Shown one piece after another: positions 22,874 to 35,741 of a DNA stretch of 64,000 nucleotides. The stretch lies in NCBI GenBank assembly GCA_001414345.1, contig LLCB01000009.1, positions 62,001-126,000 of the forward strand, in the 5' to 3' direction. Every line of letters begins with the position of its first letter. Position 1 is the stretch's first letter. A model generated the notes under the pieces. That model was not told where the DNA came from and searched no databases. It saw only the letters and a program-made list of their open reading frames with translations. This stretch comes from Hymenoscyphus infarciens (taxonomy: Eukaryota; Ascomycota; Leotiomycetes; Helotiales; Helotiaceae). A program made the position numbers and the translations under genes.

Positions 22874-23370
22874 TATAATAGTATACTATCCTAGATTATT
22901 ATATAATAGCTAGATTATTATATAATAGTACTATTCTAAATTATTAGTATTCGTGAAACTACTAATACCTCTAAGTAGTGCTAATACCTCTAATACCTCT
23001 AGAGCTAAGATTACGAATAACCGATACTTATATAAGCGAAGTACTAAAGGTATTAATATCTAATATTTATATATAGAAGGGATTAAGATTTAGATATTAT
23101 ATATTTAGCTTTCTAAAGATTTAGAAGTTATATATTTAGCTTTTCAGCTCTTATTATTTAGTATTAGCTATATTAAGTAAGGCTTAGTTATTATTATTAT
23201 TAGAACTTAGAAGCTTCTAACCTCTTATATATAGACGTTTATATTTAGTATAAAAGAGAGATAGTTATTATTTTCTTCTATATTAGAGCCTAGTATCTAC
23301 TTACGTTATTTAGTCTTAAATACACTCCTATATACCTCTTCTTCTATAGTATATATTTCGTACTATTATA
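22874..23370 (+). repeat. LTR, type B (497 bp)
   Basis: A second copy of the 496-type LTR, beginning TATAATAGTATACTATCC and ending TACTATTATA. It is followed by element internal sequence (TAAAAATAATAACTCTTCTT...) running to 25627. Confidence 0.85.
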
Positions 23371-25627
23371 TAAAAATAATAACTCTTCTTTGCTAGTAAT
23401 AGTATTTATAATATCTCTTTAAGCTTTTTATCGCTTTTATTTTGCTTTAAGCCTGAATCGGTCTATTATAATAATATTCTTAAATAGCTAGGATTCTAGA
23501 GATCTCTTAAATAGCTAGTAATACTAGGGTTTAGTATCTATATAGATAGCTAGTAAAAAGCGTGTTTTATACGTTAAGGAAGTAGGAATATACTAAGTAC
23601 TCTAGAAGCTTCTAATAACCCTCTCTATATAGAGACTACTATATATAGGTTTAGTAAATAAGTTAACTATTACTAAAAGTTATTATAAAGGCTTCTAAAT
23701 CTGCTCTTACCCCTCTCTCCCTTCTAAACCGATATTAATATATTGAATTTCTAAGAAGACCTTAGGTCTCTCTCTGAATTAGTTCTACTATAAGGTGTCG
23801 AGCGATAAACCCTTTCTAGAGCTACCCCCTTTTTTAAAAGACTCTCTAAACCTTCTCTAAACCGAAACTATACGCTGAAAAATATAAAAGGTTCTAGAAC
23901 TAAGACTTTTTAAATACGAATAATATTTAGATAAGAGAGAAGTATAAAAATAAAGGATAAATAATTAGTTAGAGAAATAGAGAATAAAATTATAAGTAAA
24001 CTTTGAAGTTAATAACTAAAATCTACCTCTAAACCCTCCTCGATCTAACCCTTCTTTGCCTTTAGACCTCTTTTGCTTAAGAGACACCGCTGCCTCTAAT
24101 GTCTTCCTACTACTTCTCTTAAATCGAATATAAATTAGTTAAAATATACTTTCTATTAGGATAAAACTTAGAAGCGAGCTCTTAGCTAAGTTATTACTAT
24201 CTTTATTAATCTTAACTAAATATTATCCAACTCTACTCTAAACTTCTCTTAAACTAAAAGACTATAATTACTTAGTTATAAACCGAGTCCTAGCCGCTAG
24301 TATAAAAGTTAAAAGAGATAGAAGTGGAATTAAGAAGAAGATTATACTAAAGAAACGTTTACTTTTTAAGTATAGCTATACTTGAAGAGAATCGGACAGG
24401 TTCTTCTATATATAAGATAAGATTACACCTTAGCTCTAAAACACGTCTACTACTTTTAAGAGACGCTAGAATTATAATATTACTAAAATAGTAAATAATC
24501 TTTTAGCTATAGATAAGAAGAGATACTAAAACACTAAGTTAACTACTAACGAAACAACTAAGCCTATCGATATTAACACTTTGGTTTAGAATACCCCTCT
24601 ATCTAGCTCTAAACTCCCTATAATCTAATAGTAACTCTTTCTTTAAAATCGGAAGATAATAAATAAGTCCTTAAGTACTCTAAAGAGAATAAGGCGGCCT
24701 ACGAGCCTAAGTAATATAGTTTTATATAACTAGACATCTATACTTAGATAATACTATATCTATAACTATCCCTTTTTATTATCTTAAACTTTAGATAGTA
24801 TTTTCAACTTTCAGTAACAACTTCGCCTTTGACTAGCTAGAACAACCTCTTTTGTTATCTAGATACTTAGACAACGTTTTCAATATTCGGTAATAAACTC
24901 TTTTAACTAGCCGAACCCTTACCAACTCTAGTAAGAAGTCTTTCTTATATTCTTTACTTTCTTACTTTCTTTTACTTCTAGTAGAGCCAGAAGTTCTTTT
25001 TTATCTGAATTTGACTTAGATACGAATCAGTACGCTCTTGAAAGAATAGTAACCTCTTAGCTAAGTTATCACTATCTACGACATTATCGACTTTTCGTTT
25101 CCGACTTCACGTTTTTGAATTCGAGTCAGATGCGAATCGTAATTCGAATCGGATGTGAATCGGTACGCTCTCGAAGTAAGCTCTTAACTAAGTTATTACT
25201 GCCTCTTAACTGAACGACTTCTAACTCCACTCTGAATTCACCTCTAACCTTTGAACTTTTTAAACTTTTAAACTTTTTAAACTTTGAACTTTCTCCGACC
25301 TACTAGACAGGATCGGACTATACTCTTTTAGCGAATGCTTACTTTTGATATAAAAGGATTAGAAATAGAGTCTCTATTTTATAAGCATCTACGAACTAGG
25401 TCGGTTACGATTTAGACCCGATATCTCGATATCTTATCTCGCTTATAATAAAATTATAATAAATAAAGCATCTACGAACTTAGGTTAGCTACGATTTATA
25501 ATCTACCTTTTCGCTTATAATAAATATAATAAATATAACACTTATACTATCTTATATACTATTCTAATTCGACTTTAAACGATAAAAGATAGAAGACTCG
25601 AGACGAGTCTTTTTTAAGAGAGAGAGA
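23371..25627 (+). mobile_element. Internal region of a decayed LTR element with mismatched LTRs
   Basis: Homologous to the internals of the elements at 28240-33908 and 37488-40973. It shares the GCTAGTAATAG-type start, the tandem-repeat zone (here short, about 24780-24925) and the polypurine tract AAGAGAGAGAGA just before 25628. It has a type-B LTR on the left and a type-A LTR on the right. Stops are everywhere; no protein can be read. Confidence 0.75.
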
Positions 25628-25978
25628 TATAATAATATGCCGTTCTATATAGCCGAGATTATATAGTATATGCCGTATATATTAGCTTTCGATAGTTATT
25701 GTTTTATATTATCTAATTTAGAAAGGTTACGTACGTCTAGGCTTTTAGACATACTTCGTAGGTTCGGGCTTTTATATTAGCCGACGTATGTCGTTGTTCG
25801 GTTTCGTACCCCTTTTTATCGTCTAAACCTCTTATATATAGCAGCCTACTCTCCTAGAGTCAGAAAAGGCTAGTTTAGCCTTTTCTTCCGTATCAGAGCC
25901 TAGTATTTACATATATCATTCTGCTAAACGCACTCCTATATACCTCTTCTATAGTTATATATATTTCGTACTATTATA
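25628..25978 (+). repeat. LTR, type A (351 bp), 3' position
   Basis: Aligns over its full length with the 351-bp LTRs at 37488 and 40623, preceded by a polypurine tract. It starts TATAATAATATGCCG (ancestral TGTGACGGCATGCCG) and ends TACTATTATA. Confidence 0.88.
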
Positions 25979-28234
25979 GTTATTAAGCTAGATACTAATT
26001 AAGATCTTCATTATAGCCTTTCTACTTAATTTAGTAATAGAGAGACTACTATTTCTTCTTACTAGCTAGTATTTCTTCGATCTTCTATTCCTCTTCTTTA
26101 TTTATAATAATTAATAGAGGTAGTATAACTACCTATCTTAGTAAAGGATTATCTATAGCCTTATATAACTTCTTAGAAGCAAAGATAAGGTAAACTTTAA
26201 TAGAAGCTAATAGTTATAATTAGAAAGTAGAACCTACTTCTTTAAGAATCTTAAAAAGGCTAGCTATCTAATAGTCTAGCTTTTAGCTTAGTTATTAAGT
26301 TACTTAGTCCTTTATTATAATAAAGACTATATCTCTTACTCTAAAATCGACGTCTTATCTATATTTATTTACGTCTTATTCCTTCTTCTATTAAGCTTTT
26401 AATATATTTACTTAGCTAATATCTAAGACCTTCTAGATTATCTTTATAACTATTATAGCCTCTTCTTATAATAGCTATTCTTTTATATTAGCTAGTTCTA
26501 GTATTTACTAGTTAAACGAGGTTCTTAGTATATATCTCTTCTATAACTTAAAAAGCGATATTCTAATAGTACTATAAGGTAGTACTAACTATATATAGTC
26601 TATTATTAGAAGGATCTTAGACTAATTAGTATAATAATAATTAATATATAGCTATAAGTACTAATTAAGATATTAATTTATAATCTTAGTCTAGCTATCT
26701 ATTTAAGCGTAGTTTATAGTTAAGAGTTAAAGCTAAACACCTAAGATTTAAGTAAACTTCTTCTAAAACGTAGTAATAAAGTAAGAGCTCTTATCTAATA
26801 TTATACTTTCTAGAATCCTATAATATTATAAAACGTGTTTAATATATAACCTTATAATTTGTTTAAAAGTAATATTCTTATAGTAGAGTATTAAAATAGA
26901 CTATTTAGATAAGTAGTCTATTATTATAAATACGTTATTATAACTATATTTATTAACTAGAAAGGACTTAAAATCTATAGCTATATATTACTATATACGT
27001 AGTAGTATTAGAAGTAGATATAGATAGCTAAGTATTTTATCTTAAGAAATGTTTACTCTTTTATAATTATAATAGTTTTATATATATCTTATAATATTAG
27101 CTTTTATATTTTACTAGATATATCTTAAATATAGAATCTAGTAGGTCTTATTCCTCCTTAAATAAGCTAAAAGTATCTAATTATAAGCTTTATAAATCAG
27201 GTCTATTTTTAGTATATCTATGTCTAGTATTACTAAGTAGTTTTAGTAAAGTAAAAGGCCTTCTTCTAAAGTATATAGAGAATTAGTATTAGTTTTAGCT
27301 TATGCTTATATAGCTTAAAGTGTTATAGTATTCTTATTTACTTAGTAGATTCGTTCTAAAAGTATAAATAATTCTTAGAAGTAGTTATTATTAACCAGAG
27401 CTAGTATAATTAAGCTTATTTTAACCTCTAGGTCTTTAAGTACTTCTATATTAACTTATTCCTTTATTAGAAGTATATAAGTCTAGTACTACTCTTTAAG
27501 TTCCTTCTATAAGTATATCTTATTTATTTTATAAGTTAAAGTATTTATCTTACTATTCTTATACCTTAAATAGAATATAATAATAAAATAGTACTTAGCT
27601 AAGGCTTTAGCCTATCTTACTTAATAGGTAGTAAGTTACTTAATAGTTATAAAGTACTTAAGCGCTTTATAATTAGTATAAATGTAGATTTTTAAATAAG
27701 TACTTTATAGTTCTAGTCTCTATTTTATAAGTAAGTATATAATAGTAAGTAGCTCTTTATTATATATCTTATAGTTATACTTAGTTAGAGATATAGTCTT
27801 ATTAAAGTAGGTTATAAGGTACTATTCTCTATTAGCTTATTATTATTATAATACTCTAGTAATAATTCTATCTAAAGCGTCTATCTTAATTATAGTAGAG
27901 AGATTAAGAGAGTAGTAGTAGAGGATTAGTATAAAAGTAAGTACTACCTTTAGGTCTTTAAACACTTCTTAGTACTCTTTATTAAAATTAAAAGGTATAT
28001 TATTCTATATTAAGTATACTAAGAGTTTTATAATTATACTATAGTTTTAAATAAACCTTTAATAGAAGTTATAGAAACTAAGAAAGCTTTAAACACCTTT
28101 TACTATCTTTAGAGCTTATTATTTCTATACTACTAAGACCTTTTTAAAGTCTATTTTAATACTATTAGTATTAATAATAAACTTAAGGTATTTTATCTTC
28201 TTAATATTAAACTTGTACTTCTTAATATTAACCT
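25979..28234 (-). mobile_element. Ty3/gypsy retrotransposon, 3' part (end of RT, RNase H, presumed integrase), decayed
   Basis: The reverse complement just left of 28240 continues a gypsy polymerase: KKCKFNIKKIKYLSFII, then KGVQSFLSFYNFYQRFI, then KPLVYLT, the RT thumb to RNase H boundary, with TAG/TAA where Gln and Trp codons are expected. RNase H and integrase should follow towards lower coordinates, but RIP-type decay leaves no clear HHCC or DDE motif. The other half of the RT resumes at 33909, so one element was split by the insertion at 28240-33908. All open frames are short. Confidence 0.8.
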
Positions 28235-28239
28235 ATAAC

Positions 28240-28735
28240 TGTGATAGCATGCTATCCTGGATTATCATATGACAGCTGGATTATTATGTGATAGCACTAT
28301 TCTGAATTGTTAGTATTCGTGAAACTGCTGATACCTCTAAGCAGTGCCGATATCTCTAATACTTCTAGGGCCGAGATTACGAATAACCGATACTTATGTA
28401 AGCGAAGTGCCAAAGGTATTAATATCCGACATTTATATATAGAAGAGATTAAGGTTTAGATATTATATATTTAGCTTTTTAAAGGATTAGAGGTTATATA
28501 TTTAGCTTTTTAGCTCTTGTTATTTAGTATTAGCTATATTAGGTAGGGCTTAGTTATTATTATTATTAGAACTTAGAAGCTTTCGACCTTCTTATATATA
28601 GATGTTTATATTCGATATAGTAGAGAGATAGTTATTATTTTCTTCTATATTAGAGCCTAGTATCTATACATGTTATTCTACTATATATACTTCTATATAC
28701 TTCTACTATAGTTATATATATTTCGTACTATTATA
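28240..28735 (+). repeat. 5' LTR, type B (496 bp)
   Basis: The first 200 bp is less mutated than the 3' copy: it retains TGTGATAGCATGCTATCCTG where the 3' LTR has TATAATAGCATACTATCTTA. Confidence 0.9.
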
Positions 28736-31700
28736 TAAAAATAATAACTCTTCTTCGCTAGTAACGGCCTTAATAATATCTCTTTTTGAGCTTATTACTA
28801 CTCCTTGTTTAGAAGTCGATTTATACTTAATTTAGAATATTATAATAATATTCTTATATAGCTAGGTAATTAGAGACTACCTAGACAGCTAGTAATAGTA
28901 GGGTTTATTATTTATATAGATAGCTAGTATAAATCGTGTTTTAGTATACGTTAAAGGATTAGAATATACTAAGTATTTCTCGAGAGTCTTAATAACCCTA
29001 GATTTAGTAAATAAGCCGACTTATAATAGTTATCTAGAAGGCTTCTAAATCTGATCTTACTCCCCTCTCTCTAAACCGACATCTTTAAAATATCGAACCT
29101 AGTTCTACTACGAGGCGTTAAACGCTCTTCTAGGGCTACCTCTCTTTCTGAAAACCGCCTGAATAGTACCCGTATACTAAGATCTAGAAGATCCTAAAGA
29201 AATAATAACAGTTGAAGAGACTAGCGAGACTTCTTAAATATAGACTAGATGTAGTTAGTTATATAAGCTTTAGAAGCAGAGAATTAAGAAATAAGGAATC
29301 GGCTAGCTAAGCTAGAAAGACGAATGAGCGAGCTTATAATTCAAAGTTAATAACTCGCTTCGCCTCCAAACCCTCTCCGATCCTACTCTCTTTCGAACAT
29401 TCGTTTGAACTAACCTTCGCTTTTATACCCCTTTCAGCTACGGGCATCTACCTCTAATACCTTCTGACAACTCTCTTCTAGAGCTACCCCCCTTTTTCGA
29501 AAGACCCTCCGAACCCTCTTAGATCTATAACTATATACTAAGACCTAGAAGATCTCGACGAAACGATAAGTAAGACTTCTTAGATATAGACGATATATAG
29601 ACAAGATAGTAGTATAAAAACAAAGGATAAAACAATTAGTTAGATAAGATAGATATAATTATAAGTAAACTATAAAGTTAATAACTTAAAAAACACTCTA
29701 TCTCTAAACTCTTACTAATCCGACCCTCTTTCGAACCTTTGTTTGAATTCTCCTTTGCTTTTTAAAGCCTATGTTTAGACCTCTTTCGCTTATAGGCCCC
29801 TGCTCTTAATAAACTTCCTACTACTTCTTAAACCTTGAATCGGATATAAATCAGTTAAAATACGCTTTCTATTAGAATGAAACTTAGAAGCGAGCTCTTA
29901 GCTAAGTTATTACTATTTCTTAACTAAATATTATCTAACTCTACTCTAAACTTTTCCTTTAAAAATACCTCTACTAGTAGACATTTAAAAAGACTATAGT
30001 TATAGACCGAGTCCTCGCTAGTATAAAGGTTAAAAGAGATAGAAGTTAAAAGAGAAGGAAGTGGAATTAGAAGAAGAATATACTAAAGAAACTTTTACTA
30101 ACTTTAAAAGGTTACTTTTTAAGTACAGTTATACTTAGATAGATACTAGAATTGGAAAGGTTCTTTTATATATAGAATAAAATAAGATTATACCTTAGCT
30201 CTAAAACGCCTCTACTACTCTTAAGAGACGCTAGAATTATAACTTTGCTAAGATAGTAAATAATCTTTTAGCTATAGATAAGAAGACCTACTAAAACGCT
30301 AAGTTATAAGATATTAGTACTATAGTCTAAAATACCCCCTTCTTATCTAATTTAGCTCTAAACTCTCTATAATACAATAGCGAATCGTCCTCTACTTTAG
30401 AAGTAGAACTCGAAATCGGAAGATAATTAAGTTCTTAAGTATCTTAAAAGGAATAAGATATTATAATAACATTTAGTAACAAAATCCTTTAACTAGCCGA
30501 AACTCTACGACTCTAGTATAGAGTCTTTCTTACTTTTCTAGCTAGGCTAGAAGTTTCTTTTTTTATTTTTAAACTTTTCGAAGTAGATACGAGTTAGTTA
30601 AAATACGCTTTCTATTAGAACGAAACAAAGAAGTAAGCTCTTAACTAAGTTATTACTATTTCTCGACTAAGTACTATCTAACTCTACTTTAAATCTTTTC
30701 TAATTTTACTTTAAACTTTTTCTCTACTACTTCTAAAGTAGAATCGGAATCAGAAGACGATTTCGAATAAGTCCTTAAATACCCCGGTTTAGACCTAAAT
30801 TACTAAAGAGAATAAGGCGGCCTATAGGCCTAAGTAACACAGTTCCTATAATAGTACTAATAAATGTCGTACTTAAAACTATATCCCTTTTTATTATCCT
30901 AAACTTTAGATAGCATTTTTAACTTTAGTATTAAGTTTATTTAACTAGCTAAAACTCTATCTCTTTTTATTATCCCTAAATACTTAGATAATAGTTTTTA
31001 ACTTTAACAACTTCGGCAACAACTCTTTTATTTTAACTAGCTGAAACTCCCCCTTTTATTATCCCTGTTTACTCGGATAATTTAATAAACATTCGGTATT
31101 AACTTCTCCTTTAACTAGCCGAAACTACTCCTTTTATTATCCTAAACATTAGACAACAATTATAATTTCAAATTCAGCTATAATAACACATTTAACCAGC
31201 CGAAACTACCCCTTCTTTTATTGTCTCGAACTTCGGATAGCAAAACTCTAATAACCTTCGGTACTAAGTTCTTTTAACCAGCCGAAACCTCACCGACTCT
31301 AGTATAGAGTCTTATAGTCCTTACTTTCTTACTTTCTTTTACTTCTAGTAGAGCTAGAAGTTCTTTTTTTATCTAAATTCGACTTAGATATAAATTAGTA
31401 CACTCTTGAAAGGATAGTGACCTCTTAGCTAAGTTATTACTATCTACGATATTATCGACTTTTCGTTTCCGACTTTACTCTAAGTCCCTACTAACCTGAG
31501 TTCGGACGAACTTACTTTCTTTTATATCTAGTATATTAGATGTTTTATTCGAATTTAAATTGGATGCGAATCGGTACGCTCTCGAAGTAAGCTCTTAATT
31601 AAGTTATTACTATTACCTACAACGTTACCTCTTAATATTCGCTTTCGACTCTATTCTAAATTCGCCTCTATCTCTGTTTTAAACTTTTTAAACTTTTTAA

Positions 31701-31858
31701 ACTTTTTAAACTTTTTAAGCTTTAAACTTTTTCCGACCTACCGGACAGGATCGGACTATACTCTTTTAGCGAACGCGAATGCTTGTACGTTGATATTGAA
31801 GGATTAGAAACGAAGTCTATTTTATAAGCATCTACGAAGTCGGTTACGATTCGGATCC

Positions 31859-33350
31859 CACTTAGTATCCTATAGACAATTTTCAGGGTTTACTACATCG
31901 TCTAAGAGATTTTTATATCTAGAAGAGCCGGGACTACCCCGACACCTCTCTGAATAACTTAATATATAGGAATTAGATAAGAATTAGGCAAAAGAGTTAA
32001 TTTGTAATATTAATACCCTCTGATTCTAGTTACTCTTGATAAGGAACTTATAATAAAAACCCGAGATAAAACACTAACTAGTAGGAATGTTCGAAATTAA
32101 TAAAGTAAAGAACTAAGACCGAGTCACTACTGAAACAGGGCCTACTAACCCTCCCTAGGCTATAGCCTCTCCTTCCTCCGACTTATCATCCTCCTCCCTA
32201 CTCTCCTAAGCGTAAGGAGCCCGAATCGGCTCTTCCTCTACCTCCTCCTCCTTATAAGCACGCTTCTTATCTTAACAGCCTCTTATAACCGGCTTCGAGG
32301 GAGACGCTCGTAAACTCTTTAGGTAGGCCTTAAAGAGGACTTGAACCTAGGTTTAGACAGAGGTCCTACCCTTTATAGTATAGCGTAAGAACTGTTAAAT
32401 ATTAGTAACCGAAACCCCTTCGATAAGTAAGGAGTACTTATAGTAACCTTAGCGTAAAGCGCCTAAGTCTCTTCTAAGAGGGTGAACTATACCTCTAAGC
32501 TATTCTTTAGTACCTTTATATTAGTAACGACTAATACCTTATCTAAGGCCTTAGCAGCCTTCTTAATCTCTCTCTTCTCCTCCTTACTCTTAAGTATACT
32601 AAACTCCTTCCTAATAAACTATAATAACTACCTAAGTTAAAACGGATTCGGTATATATTTAGAATTAAACTTACTAGGATATATATAGTATTCTACTTAA
32701 TATAGTACCTGTACTTCTTCGACTTCGGCTTTTTAAAAGCATATATATAATCTCCGTTCTAAGATTTTGCCTAAAAGTACTAAACGTAGTAAACTTAGTA
32801 GGTAGCTAGAAGCGTACTAGGAGGATATAGAAGAGGCATTTTGCTATATTAGATTAGCCCTAAATCAGGTCTAATTAAGGAGAGAAGAACTTACTTTTAT
32901 ATATATAATATATATATATATATTCTAAGAGATAAGTTAGTATATAAGAATATACCTAATTAGAAGGTATTCTTACTATTTATATTATTTAGATAAAAAG
33001 AAAAGAAGAAGAGAAGTTAGAATTAAGGAAAAGTCGTCTACTAATATACTACTTATAATAATAGCTATTACTTTACGATTATTATTTATTACTTAATAAT
33101 TACTATTATAATATACGATAATAGTAAGAATACGATAACTCTATAGTAGCGTACTACTTTCTACCTACTAGCTAATTATTAGCTTCTCTTCCGTTTATAT
33201 CTTATTATTATATAGATAGTAGTAAATAAAAAGTAATTAGCTCTTAAATAACAATACTACTAGCTACTAACCCTACCCTGACCACCAGATACTATAATAG
33301 TAAGACAAATTATATTCTTTATAATAAAAAGATAAATAATACTCTAATTA
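31859..33350 (-). pseudogene. Unidentified decayed coding segment inside the type-B element
   Basis: Read on the minus strand, one frame gives long protein-like runs interrupted almost only by TAG/TAA, which would be CAG/CAA (Gln) before RIP. Examples are RKEFSILKSKEEKREIKKAA and KALDKVLVVTNIKVLKNSLE around 32440-32620, and later an acidic Glu/Asp-rich stretch near 32170-32270. It does not match gag, RT or integrase motifs that I know. It could be a captured host gene, a TE accessory protein, or a second nested element whose ends I could not define. Boundaries are approximate, set where similarity to the sister element stops and resumes. Confidence 0.45.
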
Positions 33351-33412
33351 ACCTAATACTATACCGATTAACAACCGAAGACTTGAGATAAGTCTTTTTA
33401 AAGGAGAGAGGA

Positions 33413-33908
33413 TATAATAGCATACTATCTTAGATTATTATATAATAGCTAGATTATTATATAATAGTACTATCTTAAATTATTAGTATTTATAAAACTA
33501 CTAATACCTCTAAGTAGTACTAATACTTCTAATACCTCTAGGGCTGAGATTACGAATAACTAATACTTATATAAGCGAAGTGCTAAAGGTATTAATATTC
33601 GATATTCATATATAGAAGGGATTAAGGTTTAGATATTATATATTTAGCTTTCCGAAGAATTAGAGGTTATATATTTAGCTTTTCAGCTCTTATTATTTAG
33701 TATTAGCTATATTAGATAGGGCTTAGTTATTATTATTATTAGAACTTAGAAGCTTCTAACCTTCTTATATATAGACGTTTATGTTTAGTATAGTAGAGGG
33801 ATAGTTATTATTTTCTTCTATATTAGAGTCTAGTATCTACACACGTCATTCTGCTATACGCACTCCTATATGCCTCTACTATAGTTGTGTATATTTCGTG
33901 CCGTTATA
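33413..33908 (+). repeat. 3' LTR, type B (496 bp)
   Basis: Same length as the 5' LTR. It begins TATAATAGCATACTATC and ends TGCCGTTATA directly before the ATAAC duplication. Confidence 0.9.
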
Positions 33909-35501
33909 ATAACTTAGTATTTTTAAGATATTAAAAGAATTTTTATATATACTCTTTATATTTAAGAACGTTTAATAAGTAGATAAGAATATTATTTAAG
34001 TAAGTAGAGTAGAAGTTGTCTAAATAGTTAAATAAGATATTATTTATATAGTACTAGTAAATAGATAGGCTATTTATTAGACTAAATAGTAAAACCTTAT
34101 ACTTATATATTCTATAATAGATATAAAAAGTAGTTAATTCCTTAGTATCTAGATCTATTTATATATAGTAGAAGGCTTATTAGATATCTAGCTTAGTAAA
34201 AATATAAGCTTAACTAATATATATAAGCGTTTTATTAATTATAGGTAATAGATAGTAGTCTTTTTAAGTAAGATTATTAAGTTTTTAGAAGTTAATATAG
34301 AAATATAGCCTTCTATCTACTTTCTTTATAAATAGAATAGAAGTAGTAAAAGAGGACTAGCTATATTTAATAAACTCTTTATAGAAATTTTCTAAGATAT
34401 ATTTCTTTATAGCTAATAACTCTTCTATAAATATCTTATATAGAGAGGAATATCTAAGAGTATTTAAACCTTTAAGATTAATCTTATAGTTATAGTATTA
34501 GTAAGATAGAAGGGTGTCTAAGATAGCCTTAGAAAATACCTCTTCGAAGTCCTAGTACTTATTAGAAAGAGCGATATTAAAGGCTATATCTAGTTCTTAA
34601 TTAGCTATAATAGTATTAATTTTATATATACTTATAGTAAACATCTTACTATCTTCTTAGAGTAAGTAATAATACATTTCTATAGCTAAAATAGCTAAAA
34701 TATTAATAATAGAGTCTAACTTCTTTAAGATAAAGGGTTTTTAATAGTATACTAGGGTAAGTACCTTCTTTATAACGCTTTTAAGTTCTTTCTTTATAAC
34801 CTAGTATTTTACTTATATTAAGGACTTATAGCCTCCTCTACTATATATAGTTAAGGTATAACTAGCCAGGGTTATAGTATTAATTTTAAGGTAATCTATA
34901 AGCTCTAAAAGCCTTCTACTTTATCAACGTTGTTTATCTATTTCTATAGCTTAGTTATAAGTATTAGCTTTATCTTAGTAAGAGAGTATAGAGTCTTTTA
35001 GTTATATAGCGTCTTAAGAGAGAGGAGTTAGCTATTAAGTAGAGAAGTAAGGCTTAAGATTATTAAGCTAGAGTAGTTTCTAATAAGTTATATTAATATT
35101 AATATAAAAGTACTTAAAGAACCTCTAACTAAAAATAATATTATATAGACCTTAGTCTAAGAGAATAAATAGTATATTAAAGAATTTATAGCTATTTAAG
35201 ATATAATTTAAAAGGAGATAATATATAGCTTTATTTCTAGTTTCTCTATTATATCTATAAATCTTAATAAAGGTAGAAAGTCTTTTAGTCTTTAAATTAT
35301 AGAACTTTATAAGGTTATAACTAAGTTATATATTTATAAAAGAAAAGGTATTTACTTTAAGGTTACTAAGAGTAGTAGTTTATATACTAAATCTATTAAT
35401 AGTTATTATACTAGGTAAAGTAAATACTTTTCTACTAATTAATAACTATAAATTAATCTTAAAGAGATTAATCTTATATTTATCTAAGAAGAAGTCTTCT
35501 T

Positions 35502-35741
35502 TTAGGCTTCTTTATTTCCTAACTCTAAGCTAGTATCTTTTCTTTTAAGCTCTTTAAGATTAACTTTATATATCCTTAGCTTTAGATAATCCTTAATATA
35601 ATAACTAGGCTTACTATAGTTAAAGTACTTATCTAATAGTCTTAGAGTTAAGTAGTTGTTTATAGTAGAGGTGTTAGAGTATTTAAGAGAGATAAAAGGG
35701 GCTATAAAAGAAGAAGGGCTAGTAGACGTAAGAATAGGCAT
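35502..35741 (-). pseudogene. Gag fragment with an erased CCHC zinc knuckle
   Basis: A 79-codon open frame includes KYFNYSKPSYYIKDYLK. The spacing is exactly C-x2-C-x4-H-x4-C (plus positions 35586-35627), but all three Cys codons and the His codon have become Tyr by single transitions (TGT to TAT, CAT to TAT). It is part of the minus-strand gypsy gag. The open frame is a remnant and not a gene. Confidence 0.85.

Larger units (their letters stand above)
28240..33908 (+). mobile_element. LTR retrotransposon with type-B LTRs, 5.67 kb, inserted in the gypsy RT
   Basis: A complete, decayed element. LTRs of exactly 496 bp lie at 28240-28735 and 33413-33908. They begin TGTGATAGCATGCTATCC and end TTATA (ancestral TTACA). 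The element is flanked by the 5-bp target duplication ATAAC (28235-28239 and 33909-33913). A polypurine tract AAAGGAGAGAGG precedes the 3' LTR, which sets the orientation. No reverse transcriptase is readable, so it may be non-autonomous. An unrelated segment at about 31859-33350 has no counterpart in the element at 37488-40973. Confidence 0.9.
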
